Origin: Lunularia cruciata
Lineage: Eukaryota > Streptophyta > Marchantiopsida > Lunulariales > Lunulariaceae
Reading direction: 5' to 3'
DNA length: 64,000 nt
Assembly (NCBI GenBank): GCA_948567375.1
Contig: OX419756.1
Coordinates: 9,739,001 to 9,803,000 of the forward strand
This document shows, piece by piece, positions 36,509 through 48,620 of this stretch. Each line of letters starts with the position of its first letter. The stretch's first letter is position 1. The notes beneath the pieces were generated by a model. It was not told the origin of the DNA. It searched no databases and saw only the letters and a list, made by a program, of their open reading frames with translations. Both the position numbers and the translations under genes were made by a program.

Positions 36509-39500
36509 TATTCCCCCGCCGCTAGTTGGTGACGTCCTCGTCGCCAGTGAAGCTTCGAATTCCTTGATGGCCATCTGTGCATTCTGGAGGTGAGAAAGAG
36601 GTTCCCATGTAGCATCATGAAGGGGATACCCTTTCCAAAGGACCTTGTACTCCGTATGTTGGTGACGGCCTCGTTGAATATGGCGACGCGCAAGGATACG
36701 GTCAACTTCGTACTCCTCATGATCATTGATAGGGACAGGAAGAGGGGGAGGTTGGACTCAAGAGGAAAAGGAAGAAGGGTTAGGAACAAAGGGTTTCAAC
36801 TTGGAAATATGAAAGACAGGATGGATACGCATGTGACAAGGTAAGGCAAGACGATAAGCAACAGGAGAGATAATGTGGGTGATATCAAAGGGTCCTATCC
36901 AATTAGGAGCAAGTTTACAAACTTGGGTATCAAGTGGGAGAGGGAGGTTACTAGAGGATAGCATGACTTTATCACCAACTTCAAAGGTGAGATCACGACG
37001 ATGATGGTCTGCATATTGTTTTTGGTGATTCTGAGCAACAAGGAGGTGAGATTTGGCTTGTTGGAGAGATTGGGATATAGTGGTCAAGAATGTAGAAGTA
37101 TGAGGAACCTGAGAGGGAGGGGGAGCAAGAAGAGAATCTGGAACAAGCGGATCTTGGCCAAAATTGAGAAAGAAGGGAGAAAATCCAGTGCTTGCCTGTT
37201 TGGAATTGTTGTAGGCAAATTTTGCAGCTGCAAGACATTCATCCCAGTTGGTATGGTGGACATTGACAAAGGCCCGCAACATATCCTCCAATGTTCGATT
37301 GGCGCGTTCGGTTTGTCCATCAGTTTGAGGATGATAGGCCGTGGACAAAGCAAGCTTGGTGCCGAGTATCTAGAAGAGTGCTTGCCAAAACTTCCCGGTA
37401 AATCGAGGATCACGGTCGAAGATGAGTACACGTGGCATCCCATGATGCTTGAAGACATTGTCGAAGTAGATTTGTGCTAAGGTTGGAGCATCCACGGTAT
37501 CACAGGTTGGTGCCAAGTGGATTTGCTTACTAAGCTTATCCACAAACACCACAATTGCCGTGTGTCCTTGTTTTGTCTTTGGCAAGGATGTGATGAGATC
37601 CAAGCTCACATGCTCCCAACGAGCGGATGGAATGGCGAGTGGTTGAAGGAGTCCACTCGGCTTTTGGTTGCTGGCCTTGTTCCGTTGGCAACTCTCACAT
37701 GATCGGACAAAGTCTCGAACATCTCGTGTCATGTTGGGCCACCACCATTGGCGTTGGAGGGTGCCCAAGGTCTTGTCCACTCCCATGTGACCAGCTATTG
37801 GTAAATCATGGGCTTCTTGAAGGCGCACAAGTCGAAGATCACCTTTGGTTGGAACATAGATCTGGTCTGCATGGAATAAAAGGCCTTCCTTGAAGGAGAA
37901 GGTGTTGTACTCCTTGTCGCGTGCTGTTAGACGATTGTGTACCATTTGGAAGAAGGGATCTTGCTGTAGGGCTAACCGAAATTTGTTATGAATCTTGGGA
38001 TCAATTGACACCGTTGTAATTGCTGCCGTGATGAGAGGAAGAGACTTCAAATCAGGTCGTCGTGATAGAGCATCAGGGATGACATGGAACCGACCTGGTT
38101 TGTACTCAAGTTTGATGTCGAACAATTGGAGTTGCTCTTCCCATCGATGATGTCGACTCTTCATGTGCTCTAGGTGTAAGGTCTGCAACAATGGCTTGTG
38201 ATCAGTTCGCATGATCACTTGTTTCCCCAAGAGATAATGCCTCCATACCTTGGTGGCATATACCATTGCAAGTTGTTCCCGATCCCGAGCAGAGTAATTT
38301 CTTTCCGCTGTATTTAGTCGGCGAGACACAAAAGCAATTGGATGTAGTCCATCTGGAAATTCTTGTTGCAACACAGCTCCAATTGCAAAGTTAGAAGCAT
38401 CAAAATCAACCACACAAGGTAGTTGAGGATCATATGGTTGAAGAATAGGTCTTGAAGACACCATATGCTTTAACTTCTGGAATGCTTCTTCATGCTTGGT
38501 GGTCCACTGGAAGCTCGAGTTCTTTCCCAAGAGGTCAGTCAATGGTGCAGCCACGTGAGCATAATAGTGGATGAACCGTCGATAAAAACTGGCCAGTCCA
38601 TTGAATGCTCGTACTTCTGTAGCATCCTTTGGGTTAGGCCAATCAGTAATGGCCTTGATCTTCTCTTCTTCCATCTTGATCCCCTCTGATGAGATCTTAT
38701 GACCCAAGAAGGTAACCTCCTTCTGCCAAAAAGCACACTTTGACTTCTTGCAGTAAAATTTCCACTGTCGTAGTCGTCTTAGGACTTCTCGCACATGATT
38801 CACATGTTCTGCCTCTGTCCTGCTATAGATTAAGATATCATCTAAGAACACCACCACGGACCGATCTAATAGTCCCTCCAACACTTGATGCATCTGATCC
38901 ATGAAGACTGCTGGAGCATTAGTGAGTCCAAAAGGTAGAACTCTCCACTCAAAATGTCCATACCTTGTGCGAAAAGCAGTCTTTTGCACGTCCTCTCCTT
39001 CAATAGGAATTTGCCAATAGCCGCTACGAAGATCCAACTTGGAAAAGTAGCGTGCTCCACTTAGTTGATCAAGCAGGTCATTGATCCGAGGCAAGGGATA
39101 TGCATTCTTCAAGGTTTGCTTATTGAGCCCACGGTAATCAATACAGAAACGGAGTCCTCCATCCTTCTTTGGAACAAATAGTACCGGTGCTCCCCATGGA
39201 GAGGTACTATGTCGTATGAAATCCTTCTCCAACAACTCTGTAAGTGTTGTTCGCAACTCCTCCAACTCCTTTGGTGAGAGCCGATAGATTGGTCTACTCA
39301 CTGGAGTACTCCCTGGCAATAACTCGATCTTGAAGGGCATACCTCGATCGGAGGGTAATCCCTTTGGCAGATCATCCGGAAACACATCTGCAAACTCCTG
39401 AACTATCCGATCAACCATTGCTTGATGCGGCACTTGGCCCTCCTCAGATTGTTCTTGTGCAATCGGCTTGATCCACACCGCAAATACAGACTTATCGTCC

Positions 39501-40108
39501 TCCAAAGCTTGCTCTATGGCGGCTTCATTCACAAACTTCCCTTCTAGGGACTCATCTCTCTTCCAAGCTTGCTCCATGGTTGCCTTCTTGGCAAACTTCC
39601 CATCTTGGGACTCATCTCCCTTCCAGATTCGCTCTATGGCTACCTTCTTGACAAACTTCCCATCTTGGGACTGACTATTCTTAGGTGTCTTACTCAGAGG
39701 TGCCAGACAACCTAATCGGAAATTCCTACCTTGGTGTTGTACTTGAATTTGGTGTCGGGTCCAATCAAATTGAACCTTATGACATTCAAGCCAAGGTAGA
39801 CCTAGAATGATATCATAATGTAGAGGTGCCACTACGAACCTCATACACTCCAAATACTCCTTCCCAATCTTGAAGGTAACAGGATGCAAGGTGCGGAATG
39901 AAGAACCCTTTCTACCATCCGCCATCATCAAACTACTTCCAATCACTGGCCTGATAGGAATACCCAATTCCTTTGCCACTTGCATAGACATGCAATTCTC
40001 TGAACTTCCAGAATCAACCAAAATTCTACAACCCCGATTAGATATCATACCTTGCAAGTGAAGCAAACTTGCATAGATCGAGCCTTCAATCCCATTGGAA
40101 CTAATCAA
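36473..40108 (-). pseudogene. Element A pol: protease-RT-RNase H-integrase-chromodomain
   Basis: Open for 912 codons from the listed TTG start, and open upstream to the gag overlap. Order: aspartic protease ([11 protein letters not shown], about residue 30), a linker with three 20-residue repeats, RT (VFLDD, about 420), RNase H (VVDFDASN, about 567), integrase zinc finger ([13 protein letters not shown]...CESC) and core ([20 protein letters not shown]). A TAG at 37370-37372 interrupts the integrase core where element B has CAG, and a TGA at 36758-36760 precedes the chromodomain where B has CGA. The chromodomain (YEVDRILARRH, VLWKGYPLHDATWEP) is otherwise open. The natural frame continues through the polypurine tract and ends inside the LTR (TGA, 36473-36475). 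Expression is expected by -1 frameshifting from gag. Confidence 0.95.
36509..36522 (-). other. Element A polypurine tract
   Basis: GCGGCGGGGGAATA on the minus strand, directly before the 3' LTR. The pol reading frame runs through it. Confidence 0.85.
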
Positions 40109-40156
40109 GCTCCCAGTAGGCGGCTCAAAATCTCCTACTGGGATTCCTCGTTTCCC
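40078..40156 (-). promoter_or_regulatory. Element A: -1 ribosomal frameshift signal (predicted)
   Basis: On the minus strand: the slippery heptamer GGGAAAC (40150-40156, in gag phase G GGA AAC), 6-nt spacer, then a 10-bp stem (40134-40143 with 40111-40120). Loop bases 40122-40128 can pair with 40078-40084 to make a pseudoknot (one G-U pair). The gag stop is at 40135-40137. The same design is in elements B and C. Confidence 0.75.
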
Positions 40157-41034
40157 GGATCATTCCGCTCCACATCCTCCACTTGGGCAACTTGTCGAGG
40201 TTGTCTATTCTTGAGTGGACATTCAGCAATGCGATGCCCCAACTGGCGACAATAAAAGCAACCTCCATTTTGTCGTAATCTTTCTCTATCTACTGTGCCA
40301 AGTGGTCTTCGCTGGATAGCATCAATCTCCATTGGTACCGGTTCTTCCACTCGTGGTACGGGTAGGTTTTGTGTAGGTCGAGGTCGAGACCAAGTTGTGG
40401 CAACTAAGGAATCAAAACGCTCAGCCAATTGCATGGCTTCTTCTACGTTCTGTGGCTCTCGCATGGTCACCTCCAATCTGGTTCGTGACTTCAATCCTCG
40501 CACAAATCGATCCAGAACTTCACCTTCTTGGATATCTGGAATTTGCATGATGATATTCTGAAATTGTGTGATGTAGCTTCTCACCGAACCAATCTGCCTC
40601 AACTCTGCCAATTTATCTCGTGCAGCTCGGGTGGCATTTATAGTCTGAAATCGACCAAGTATTGCATCCTTGAATTCTGCCCATGTCAAAATTGGTGTAA
40701 CAATTTGTCGTTCAGCTCTTTCTACTCGGAATCGCCACCAAAGTTTTTCCACGCCATCCAACTGGCTAGAAGCCAAGAGAATTTGTTTCCGCTCGTCTTG
40801 AAGATTGGTGGCTTCAAAGTAACGTTCACAGTCAAACACAAAATTTTCCACTGCGCCTGGAACATTCTTGCCTTCAAACACCTTGGGTTTCGGAAATCGA
40901 ATGCGATCTTCTCCATCTCGAACTGGTGCTCTGTCTATCTGTTCTCGTCGTTGCTGGTCTCGTTCATCCAACAATCGAGTAAGATGCTCGATTTGTTGTT
41001 GCATTGCAAGGATAACATCCGGTATTGCGGCCAT
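40135..41034 (-). CDS. Element A gag (capsid-nucleocapsid)
   Basis: 299 codons, uninterrupted. It begins [21 protein letters not shown] Glu/Arg/Gln-rich N-terminal helix is followed by the Ty3/gypsy gag core (about residues 45-190: [53 protein letters not shown]), then a CCHC zinc knuckle [14 protein letters not shown] at about 258-271. It forms the virus-like particle and binds the element RNA. Its last 25 bp overlap the pol frame, with the slippery site 13-19 nt before its stop codon. This copy appears intact, unlike that of element B. Confidence 0.95.
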   Translation of the reverse strand: MAAIPDVILAMQQQIEHLTRLLDERDQQRREQIDRAPVRDGEDRIRFPKPKVFEGKNVPGAVENFVFDCERYFEATNLQDERKQILLASSQLDGVEKLWWRFRVERAERQIVTPILTWAEFKDAILGRFQTINATRAARDKLAELRQIGSVRSYITQFQNIIMQIPDIQEGEVLDRFVRGLKSRTRLEVTMREPQNVEEAMQLAERFDSLVATTWSRPRPTQNLPVPRVEEPVPMEIDAIQRRPLGTVDRERLRQNGGCFYCRQLGHRIAECPLKNRQPRQVAQVEDVERNDPGNEESQ

Positions 41035-41292
41035 TGCTACTACCCTAATCCACTACCCTCAATTTATCTAGTTGATTAACACATAGATACAACACGTCCA
41101 CCGTTCTCCATAAGTCACAACTGGAAGTATCAAGGGTTCCTCTGACACGGTGATCATATGTAGAAAATCCTGCCCAAAGCGTGAGGTGATGAACTGTGTG
41201 AAATGATGCTTTGGTAATATCTGGACATGAAAGTCCCAATGGTTTGGCGGAAGTGGATTTGGTGGTCCATAAATTCCATCCATCCCATTCCT

Positions 41293-41304
41293 GCTCTGAT
41301 ACCA
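41293..41304 (-). other. Element A primer binding site
   Basis: TGGTATCAGAGC on the minus strand, next to the 5' LTR. It is complementary to the 3' end of plant initiator methionine tRNA and primes minus-strand DNA synthesis. Confidence 0.93.
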
Positions 41305-41305
41305 A

Positions 41306-41728
41306 TGTAAAAGACCGAAACCGAGGAGAGAAATAGGAGAATGGAAATTCACATTGGGACACTTGAATGAGGGAAAACTCCGAATGCCTAGCATGAGCTT
41401 CGGCCTTGGTATTTATAGGTATCATACAAGTCCCTTGAAGCTTCTCAAGAAGCTTCCTTGAGCCGCTTTCTTGGAGTGCAAGCCAAGTTAACTAGGAAGC
41501 TTCTCAAGAAGCTTCCTTCTAGAAGCCGCCTACTTGGCGTGCAAGCTAAGCTAGTTAGAAGCTTCTAGAAGCTTCCTTCTAGAAGCTACCTGCTTAGGGC
41601 GCAAGTTAACTAGTTAGGAAGCTTCCTAAGAAGCTTCTTAGATGCTTCTAGAATATTCTAGGCTATTTTGTCTTATTCTCTACTTCGTAAGCTCAACTAA
41701 CTTCGTCACTAAACTCCATATTGTTACA
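41306..41728 (-). repeat. Element A 5' LTR
   Basis: 423 bp. TATA box CTATAAATA (minus strand) at 41410-41418. Upstream of it are GAA/TTC arrays, including GAAGCTTCTAGAAGCTTC at 41558-41575 and TTCTAGAATATTC at 41646-41658. It drives transcription of the element leftward. Confidence 0.96.
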
Positions 41729-41733
41729 AGCAT
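41729..41733. repeat. Target duplication of element A (right copy)
   Basis: AGCAT, identical to 36081-36085. Confidence 0.95.
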
Positions 41734-42094
41734 GCTCCGTGATCTCTGTTGAGAACAATCAAAAATATCAATTCATTCTTGAGATCCAATTTTTGACTAC
41801 TCCTATCATACGCTGCCCCTTGTAAGGCTCGTAGGTCTTCTTCATCCGGAGTAGCAATGTGGCTTCATCGTTGATAGAATTTTTAGGCACAGGTGCCTCT
41901 CCAAGTACTTCAATTGTAGGTACTAGGTTTTGAGATGGCTCTTCATCTTGCATGGCTTGATCGTTCTTGAGGATCTGCACTTGACTTTGTAATGTCTCCA
42001 TGGTCATCTTAATCTCTTGAAATTCATTCAACATCCCTTGCATTCCTTGCACAAGCTCTTGCAATTGCGGATCCATGGTTCCTATAACACTCAA
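41734..42094 (-). pseudogene. Element D: gag, N-terminal part
   Basis: Frame of 108 codons starting MSVIGTMDPQLQELVQGMQG with a helical N-terminus, then a stop, then a frame that joins 36085 across element A (TEITEHA, then GYLTNKALTWY). Confidence 0.75.
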
Positions 42095-42662
42095 TTGCTA
42101 ATGTCTAATCAATATAGAGTCAATATGATCACTTTGGAAGGCACACAAACTATCCAAACTACCATTGTGACCTCAGAAGCTATCACTCATTGATAATACT
42201 CCTCGCCAAAATTTCTAATCACAAAATCTCTAAACATCACTTTCAATCTCACTACATAACGGATTTCTACTTGAGTGTTGAAAGGGAGTGGATTTGGGAC
42301 ATTCACATCGATATCATCATAGTAGAATGTAGATTGTCAAATCCCACTCTTTTTCATATATCACCACAAGTAGAATCACCGGGTTTGGTGAGTTCATCAC
42401 CATGTCCATGAATTCTATACCAAAGTGATAAACTAGCGATACCCTCATTTGCTCATGCTAGATGTACATAACCTTGATGTGGAATGGATTCAGGAATGGA
42501 AAGCTAGGTGCGGGAAATTGTCCTAGTGCATCCATCCCATCCGCTCTCTAAAGTCCTTCCTAACTCTAGCAATTACTCTATGTTCTCCACCTCAAATTAC
42601 TCAATTTCAGTAGTTTGTGCTCTTCCAGGAGAGGTGATCCCCTCTCTTGGATTAAGACACTT
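42095..42662 (-). other. Element D leader (5' untranslated region)
   Basis: Sequence between the primer site and gag. No frame of note. Confidence 0.6.
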
Positions 42663-42674
42663 GCTTTGATACCA
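42663..42674 (-). other. Element D primer binding site
   Basis: TGGTATCAAAGC on the minus strand, one base from the plant initiator Met-tRNA primer site TGGTATCAGAGC. Confidence 0.85.
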
Positions 42675-42675
42675 T

Positions 42676-43410
42676 TGTAATACTCCAAGGACAAGAGAAG
42701 AGAGAGAAACACAAATTACACACTCAACATTCGGTGCCCCAAAGGAGGACAATTTATTATATAGACAAAGAGGATCTCCTCCAAGGAAGCTCCACCATAG
42801 GATTAGGCACACAGATAGGTGACATATCCTCAAGCTCCACCCTTGGATTACTTACTTGGATGGGTGACATGTTGGTCTAAGTCCTATCTGGTTGGTCAAA
42901 CAAGCTTTGATCGGGGTGAATCTTTTAGGGAATCTTCCTGTAGGAGTCTCAGAATCACATAAGGTATTGTTTGAAAGCTCTCAATGAGACAAACCAGGGG
43001 GGAGGGAAGGCCAGACTTTCCTTTGTTGGAAAGGGGAGGGAGTCTGCACATTTTCAAGGACTAATTCATCTGTTTAGGCCTCTAAAATTGCCTCCAAAGA
43101 TTTCAAGTATATTTTGGTTCCTACTCTATTAGTAGAAATCTCCTTTGGGTGATACCTCTTTTTGATCTGTTTAGTCCATCATCTATAACATCCTTCCAGA
43201 TGTTACCAAACCAATTCTCATCTTCAAATCATGTGTCTAGCTATTGGTTCTAAGGTTCTCAAGTCTATTTTGGTTTCTGCTCTATTAGTAGATGTACTCT
43301 TTTGGTGATACTTCTATCTGATCTATTTTTACCATCATGTATAACATCATTCTAGATGTTACCAAACCAAATTTCACATCTAGATCATGTGGCTAGCTCT
43401 TGGTATTACA
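42676..43410 (-). repeat. Element D 5' LTR
   Basis: 735 bp, homologous to 30512-31248. The inverted TTGACC pair (42894-42912) has one mutated arm. The two-unit U3 is present. Confidence 0.92.
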
Positions 43411-45734
43411 CAAAGTATGAGTTCATTCACTGTATGGTTTTGGTGTTGCATGTGTAAGGGTTAGGGATGCTCATTGTAGGGCATGAATTGCTTGTTTTAT
43501 GGCTTGGATCACTCCTTTGGATTCCTTGTGCTAGAGTTTAGAGTGCCATTTCTTGATTTCAAGAGATGATGCTCACATTAATCTAGAGTCATCATAAACT
43601 TAATTGGGTTGGTATTAAAAAGGGAAGGTGGTTAATATTCCTCCTTATTTCTAATTAAGTGAGTAATATTCCTTATCCATGAATTGGTCATATGCTTGTT
43701 CAATTTACATGATTAGTTATTTGCCTATTCAATTTAGAAGAGGATACATTATATGCTTACTCAATTTTATATGCTTATTCAACTTAAACCATACTGAAGA
43801 GGTTGGAAAAATTAATCACTATGTAACTATCTTTTACCCAATGACCAAGTGATATTTTCACAATGACTAACCTTCCCATTGACCATTTGAATGAGAGTTT
43901 AAGTAAAAATTCCAATAAATGCAAAATAAGTACTTTGACTTTGAAACAAAATAAGTGAAAAGGATTGTGAGGATTAAATACCTTGTTCATTGTTTGCTCT
44001 CAAATTCCTGTATAGATGATTATGAAACTTGTGTGATGTGGTGTTCTTGTTTATCCTTGATACTTATGACCCCACTACAGGATGTCCCATAGTTCTCTTA
44101 TATTGTGAGGATTGGTTAACAAAGAGGGACAACCAAGGAGGTCATGGGCTTACAGGGGTGACAGACTTGTGAGCCATCTCTTAGGTTATGTGTCCTATGT
44201 CAGACCCGGTACCACTATGTGGGCTACAAGAAATCTGCCCGCAATTCCTCCCCAAGCCTAAAGAAGGGCCAGCCACATAAGGGTTGTCCCATAATTATTC
44301 CTTGTCCCATAGTGTCTAGTAACCAAACCACGGGTTAGATTATGCCACCAACAGCAATAAAAGAGCATTAAAAATAGAGAGAAAATTGGTGTAAAATAAC
44401 TAACCATATTTGCTAGAAGAAGGTAACTACATAGGATATCATGAACTTTTAATCAAGGGATGATTGCCTTGCAAAAAAACTAACCATATTTCTTGGATGG
44501 TGATTGTCTAGGATAACATGAAGGATGGGAAGAAAAACTAACCACATGTTCATGGAAGAATAGCTAACCATATTTTCCTAAATGTAGATGGCATGTGCTA
44601 TATTGAAGAAACTCCCAAGTAGGAAGAATGTAAATGTGGACATTTATAGCTATGACAAAGCTGAGCTTCTAGAGACAAAGTTACAACTCAAAGACTGAAA
44701 CAAGGACATCAAGCTGATGGTATGATGGTTTTCTGGTTTCTACTACAAAGGTTATTTGTGACAACAAAACCCATCTCAATTGACACTAAATACAATAGAG
44801 AGATGAGCATCAAGGCATGACTAGGATAAGAATATTATTTACATCATAGATTTTACTAGATATAACTTGATTTTATTTCAACAACACAGAAAAATTACAA
44901 AGCAAATACAATTAGCTTTCATTACATGTAGTCTACATGTAGCTCATTCATCTCCCTTGGGTGCAATAAGGGGGCTTCAAAATTGATATTGGCACCTCCA
45001 TAAAGATTCCATAAAGGTTTTTTACAAGAGTTCCTTAATTACTTTAGGGAGGCAAGTGAGGGATACACAAGAGGTTTATGGGAGGTGATCAATTGTTATA
45101 AGAATTTATAGACCTGAAAAGGATGACCTATAGAATTTTACAATAATGAGGCTAGCTATAAATATTAATTGGTAGTAATTGATGTAGGTTCATTTTAATT
45201 TGATAACATGACGCTCTTGATGTCCATTTGAAATCAGAAACAAGGCACCCATCTGCTTCTAGTGAAATCAAGAAGACCCCACATGGGCAATCTTAATGCA
45301 ATCATGGTGGGCTTAGTAGTGGTATCACATTAGAGAATTTGAAGCATGTCTAATCTAGCCTTTAGGTGAATTGATGCAATTCTGTATGGTGTAATAGTTC
45401 ATGGTGTCATATTTTGGTGCATCAACTAATGCATGATTAACTGCATAGAATGAGAAGGGTTCATCCTTCAGAAATTGGGAAGAAAAGAATTTGATTTGTT
45501 CAGAAGTTAGGGAAAAAAAGTGATTTGAAGGTTGAGAGTTTTGAGAAGAGAAGAGGTTAGGAAGAAAAGAAAGTCAAATTTTAAAGAATAAGAGGGTTTG
45601 TTTTGAAGTTGCATATCACTATGCCATGGTAAAGTACTTGCAAACTAAATTAGACAAAAATAAAAAATCCATTTGCTTGAGAATCCAACTTTCCCTTGTG
45701 GAAAGGAGTTCCAATAGTGAGTGGGAAGACTCTT
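43411..45734. other. Unassigned sequence
   Basis: No gene supported. A direct pair TACATGTAG...TACATGTAG is at about 44924-44942, and 45470-45620 is purine-rich. Confidence 0.45.
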
Positions 45735-46700
45735 GGGAATCATTGGGTATAACAAGAGTGGAGTGAGGATGAGGAAGATGACATGGAGAGATTGTTAATA
45801 TGGTGTGAATTGATTCATGGCTTTACATTACTAAAAGAAATAATTGTTGCTTCTCCTAGTAAAAGCGGCAGTATAAGTTTGTCATGAAGTATTTAAAGTG
45901 CTTGATCCTCTTGCAATCAAAAAATTGGTGAGGATGGACATGTAATCATTTAGTGTTTTAGTTGATCTACTTAAGGAGCACATTGTTTTTAGAAAGAGAG
46001 ATGTGTGAAGAAAGAAAGCACCCATATGGCTTCAATTTGCCTTAGCCCTAGATAGATTTGGACATAATAGGAATGGAGCCTCATTAGCAAGAGGGATGAA
46101 TTTGTGGAGTATTAGTGCCAAATTTTACCACCAAATTGACAGATAGCATAATCACCACTATGTTTTCTATTATGGGAAACCAAATGCAATGATCAAGGTT
46201 GGAAGAGACTACTGGAATATTTTTGTGTTTGCAAGGAAAGGATTTGAAGGTGTATTAAGTTAGTAGATATGAATCTTTTTCATCTAGCTTCAAAGACTAC
46301 AATAGATGGAGATATCTATTTTAGCAAAAGGGGGTTGTACTCCATTAATAGATAGGTGATCTATGATGATAAAAGCCAAACCATCCATCTTGTAGAAGGT
46401 TATTTAAGAGATGGTGTTGTGAATTTGTGATGTTTAATTCACTTTTTGTGCCTTTGTATGTGTCCTTCTTGTTGCACAAGTATGCCAAGCTCCTATCATG
46501 ACATGACATGTTTGAAGTGGTCAAATCTTAGGTTGGAATTAAAAAAAAGAGGAGTTTGTATTAGTTTTGAATACATTCAATACTTATTGGAGGATTTGGC
46601 TTATGTGCTCATAAGCCATATTGTTCCTTCCTTCAAAAAAGCACACACCTAGGATAAAATGGATTTCAATGCTTGTGTGCTAAATCAGCATTCCATTGGT
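45735..46700 (+). pseudogene. PIF/Harbinger transposase fossil, copy 2
   Basis: Related to 29070-30130. About 46025-46115 encodes APIWLQFALALDRFGHNRNG followed by ASLARGMN. About 46240 encodes a FVFARKGFEGVL patch, where the VDG motif is lost to a stop, and 46630-46700 encodes KAHT-DFNACVLNQHSIGK. It is more decayed than copy 1 and has no clear terminal inverted repeats. Confidence 0.75.
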
Positions 46701-47413
46701 AAGGTAGATAAATTCTTTGCATGAATTGAGGGTATAATTAAATAATAGAAATAAGAACATTTAAATTTTATGATGGGTTGAGACTTGCCTTATATTGCAC
46801 AATTTCTTAATTAATAGATATGATATTTGAGCAAAGGATGATGAGAACTTTATAGAGGAGGAGATACCTTTTGTATATGAGTATATGGAGGTTATAGGTG
46901 TAAATGACCAGCAATTTAAAGAGGAAATAGAAGCTTCTATCATAGAAAGTTGCCTTTCATAAAGCCACAAACTTGGAGGATATTTGTACAAATCAGAATA
47001 ATAGAAGTGTTCTAGACATTTTTCAACTTGCATTTTATTCTTCTTAAATTCCCCAAATGCTTTCCATGTTTTATTGATTTCTCAAATTTCTATCTATGTG
47101 TTTCTTGACCCTTCCCAGATTGCGAGGGGTCAGCTTGGGTTTGTGCATGGCCTTGCTTGGGTGAGGGAGGTATTAGCTTGCGGTTTCAAGAGGCCCACTC
47201 AAGTTTTGGGAGAGGTTTGATTGGGGGCTCACTTAGGCAAGGAGAGCTTTAGAGAATATGAAAATATTTTGCTCGAGGTGACAATGGGATAGCTCTTCTT
47301 AGATTGGTCATGAATAAATGGGTTATGAATGGTTATTTGGTTATAAGTGGTGGGTGATGCTTGACAAAGAGTCATATTCAAAATTAGATTCTTTCAGTTA
47401 TTATATACCTACA

Positions 47414-47418
<5 letters not shown>
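46701..47418. other. Unassigned sequence
   Basis: No supported gene. It may include the end of the transposon fossil. Confidence 0.4.

Positions 47419-47465
<47 letters not shown>
47419..47465. repeat. (AT)n microsatellite
   Basis: About 23 uninterrupted AT units. Confidence 0.97.
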
Positions 47466-47469
<4 letters not shown>

Positions 47470-47730
47470 GTGTTTGAGAATTTATAATGAATGAGGTAGA
47501 AGTTTGGAATTTGATAACAACTCAAGAGCAAGAAACTAATTTACTTCAAGAGCAATTCAAATTTAGAGGAGAGAGAGGGTACAAAATATGAAGGACCACT
47601 TCCCAAAATTTGGTTGAGCTTTATAATTGAGTGAGAGATAGACACAAGACCTAGAGAGAGTTTGATATTGGTAAAGAAAACAAAGGAAGGACAAAACTTG
47701 GCAATTTAGAGGACATTGGAAATTGGGCTT

Positions 47731-48200
47731 AAGAGATGGTTTGAAATCAGAGAGGTATGGACAAGTAGATCAAAATTGAAGAGATGGGGTTTAGGAGAGT
47801 TTGAAATTGGAGAGAAAGACATAGGTAGATCAAAGTCAAAATCAAAGGGATGAGGTTTAGGAGAGAGTTTGAAAGTGGAGAGGAGGGATATGCAGATCAA
47901 AATCAATATTGGAGGGATAGACCAAAATTGAAATTAGAGGGAGTTCAATGAGAAGTTTTGTAAAGAAATGTCTCAAGTTTTGGAGATTAAAATGAGAGAA
48001 TTCAAGGAGAAAGATTTTGGAAATTAGAGAGAGTTCAAGGAGAAATTTTGCAAGAGGAAGAAGGAGCTCAAAATCTGAGAGAAATTTAAGGATAAATTTT
48101 GTAGGAGGAGAAGGAGTTCAAAATGTGAGAACTCTCTTAGGTTTTGAAAATTAGAGAAAGTTCAATAGACTTTTTGCAAAAAGGAGAAATAATCAAGCAA
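47731..48200 (+). repeat. Purine-rich imperfect tandem arrays
   Basis: First array: units starting AGAGATGG / AGAGATGGGG / AGGGATGAGG at 47731, 47780 and 47846, each with TTTGAAA, GAGAG and AGATCAAA. Second array (about 47947-48200): repeated GTTCAAGGAGAAA, TTTTG, then GGAGAAGGAG and CAAAAT. Unit length about 50-66 bp, diverged. Confidence 0.6.
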
Positions 48201-48620
48201 TTTCAAGTGTTGATGAGACATGGCCAATATTCCAGATTATTAGAAGAAATGGTATGATAGGGTAGAGGATGTTAAAGAAGGCGCTTGGCTTATTGAATAT
48301 CACCAGATTGCATATAACATGACCTATATAAAATGAAGTCGGAAAGACAAAAGTCAGATTTAGTCCTTAGTAGAAGGCATTTTGGGAGTAGAACTTGACT
48401 CTCTTAGCTTGAAAGTTTGCATTTGCTTGGAGTACACTTGTCTCCATGTGAGTTATAAATTATACATTCATATTTGTCTTCAATTGATCTTCAACTAAAC
48501 AAGTTTATACCATAAACCCCTCTACCAAACCCACTTTCTATGAAAGCAAGAACTCTCTTGGATGAGCAAGACCCATTTCCTTTTTGAACAAGTCTACTTT
48601 TGCCGAGGAAGTGTGATTAA

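Larger units (their letters stand above)
36086..41728 (-). mobile_element. Element A: near-intact family-1 Ty3/gypsy chromovirus
   Basis: 5,643 bp: LTR, primer site, gag, pol (protease, RT, RNase H, integrase, chromodomain), polypurine tract, LTR, all on the minus strand. The 5-bp target duplication AGCAT is perfect. By eye the two LTRs differ at 3 of 423 positions, all transitions, so insertion was recent relative to the surroundings. It sits in the gag gene of element D. Gag is open, but pol has two internal stops (37370-37372 and 36758-36760). Element B on the other strand has exactly the same length. Confidence 0.97.
30512..43410 (-). mobile_element. Element D: family-2 Ty3/gypsy chromovirus, interrupted by a solo LTR and element A
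   Basis: A full-structure LTR retrotransposon. LTRs are at 30512-31248 and 42676-43410, the primer site at 42663-42674 and the polypurine tract at 31249-31264. Internal coding order on the minus strand is gag, protease, RT, RNase H, integrase, chromodomain. The flanks are CAAAT (30507-30511) and CAAAG (43411-43415), a 4/5 target duplication. Two later insertions interrupt it: a family-G solo LTR (32252-32943) and the family-1 element A (36086-41728). Without them its own length is about 6.55 kb. Frames hold many stops and shifts. Confidence 0.93.

Noticed and set aside
37001-37480. Open frames antisense to pol in A, B and C (for example 37001-37480 and 56750-57229)
   Set aside because: They mirror the integrase codons and show no conserved start or motif. 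They are conserved only because the sense strand is.
36086-41728. Endogenous pararetrovirus (caulimovirus) as an alternative for A and B
   Set aside because: LTRs, target duplications, integrase and chromodomain are all present and no movement-protein motif is seen; these mark Ty3/gypsy chromoviruses.
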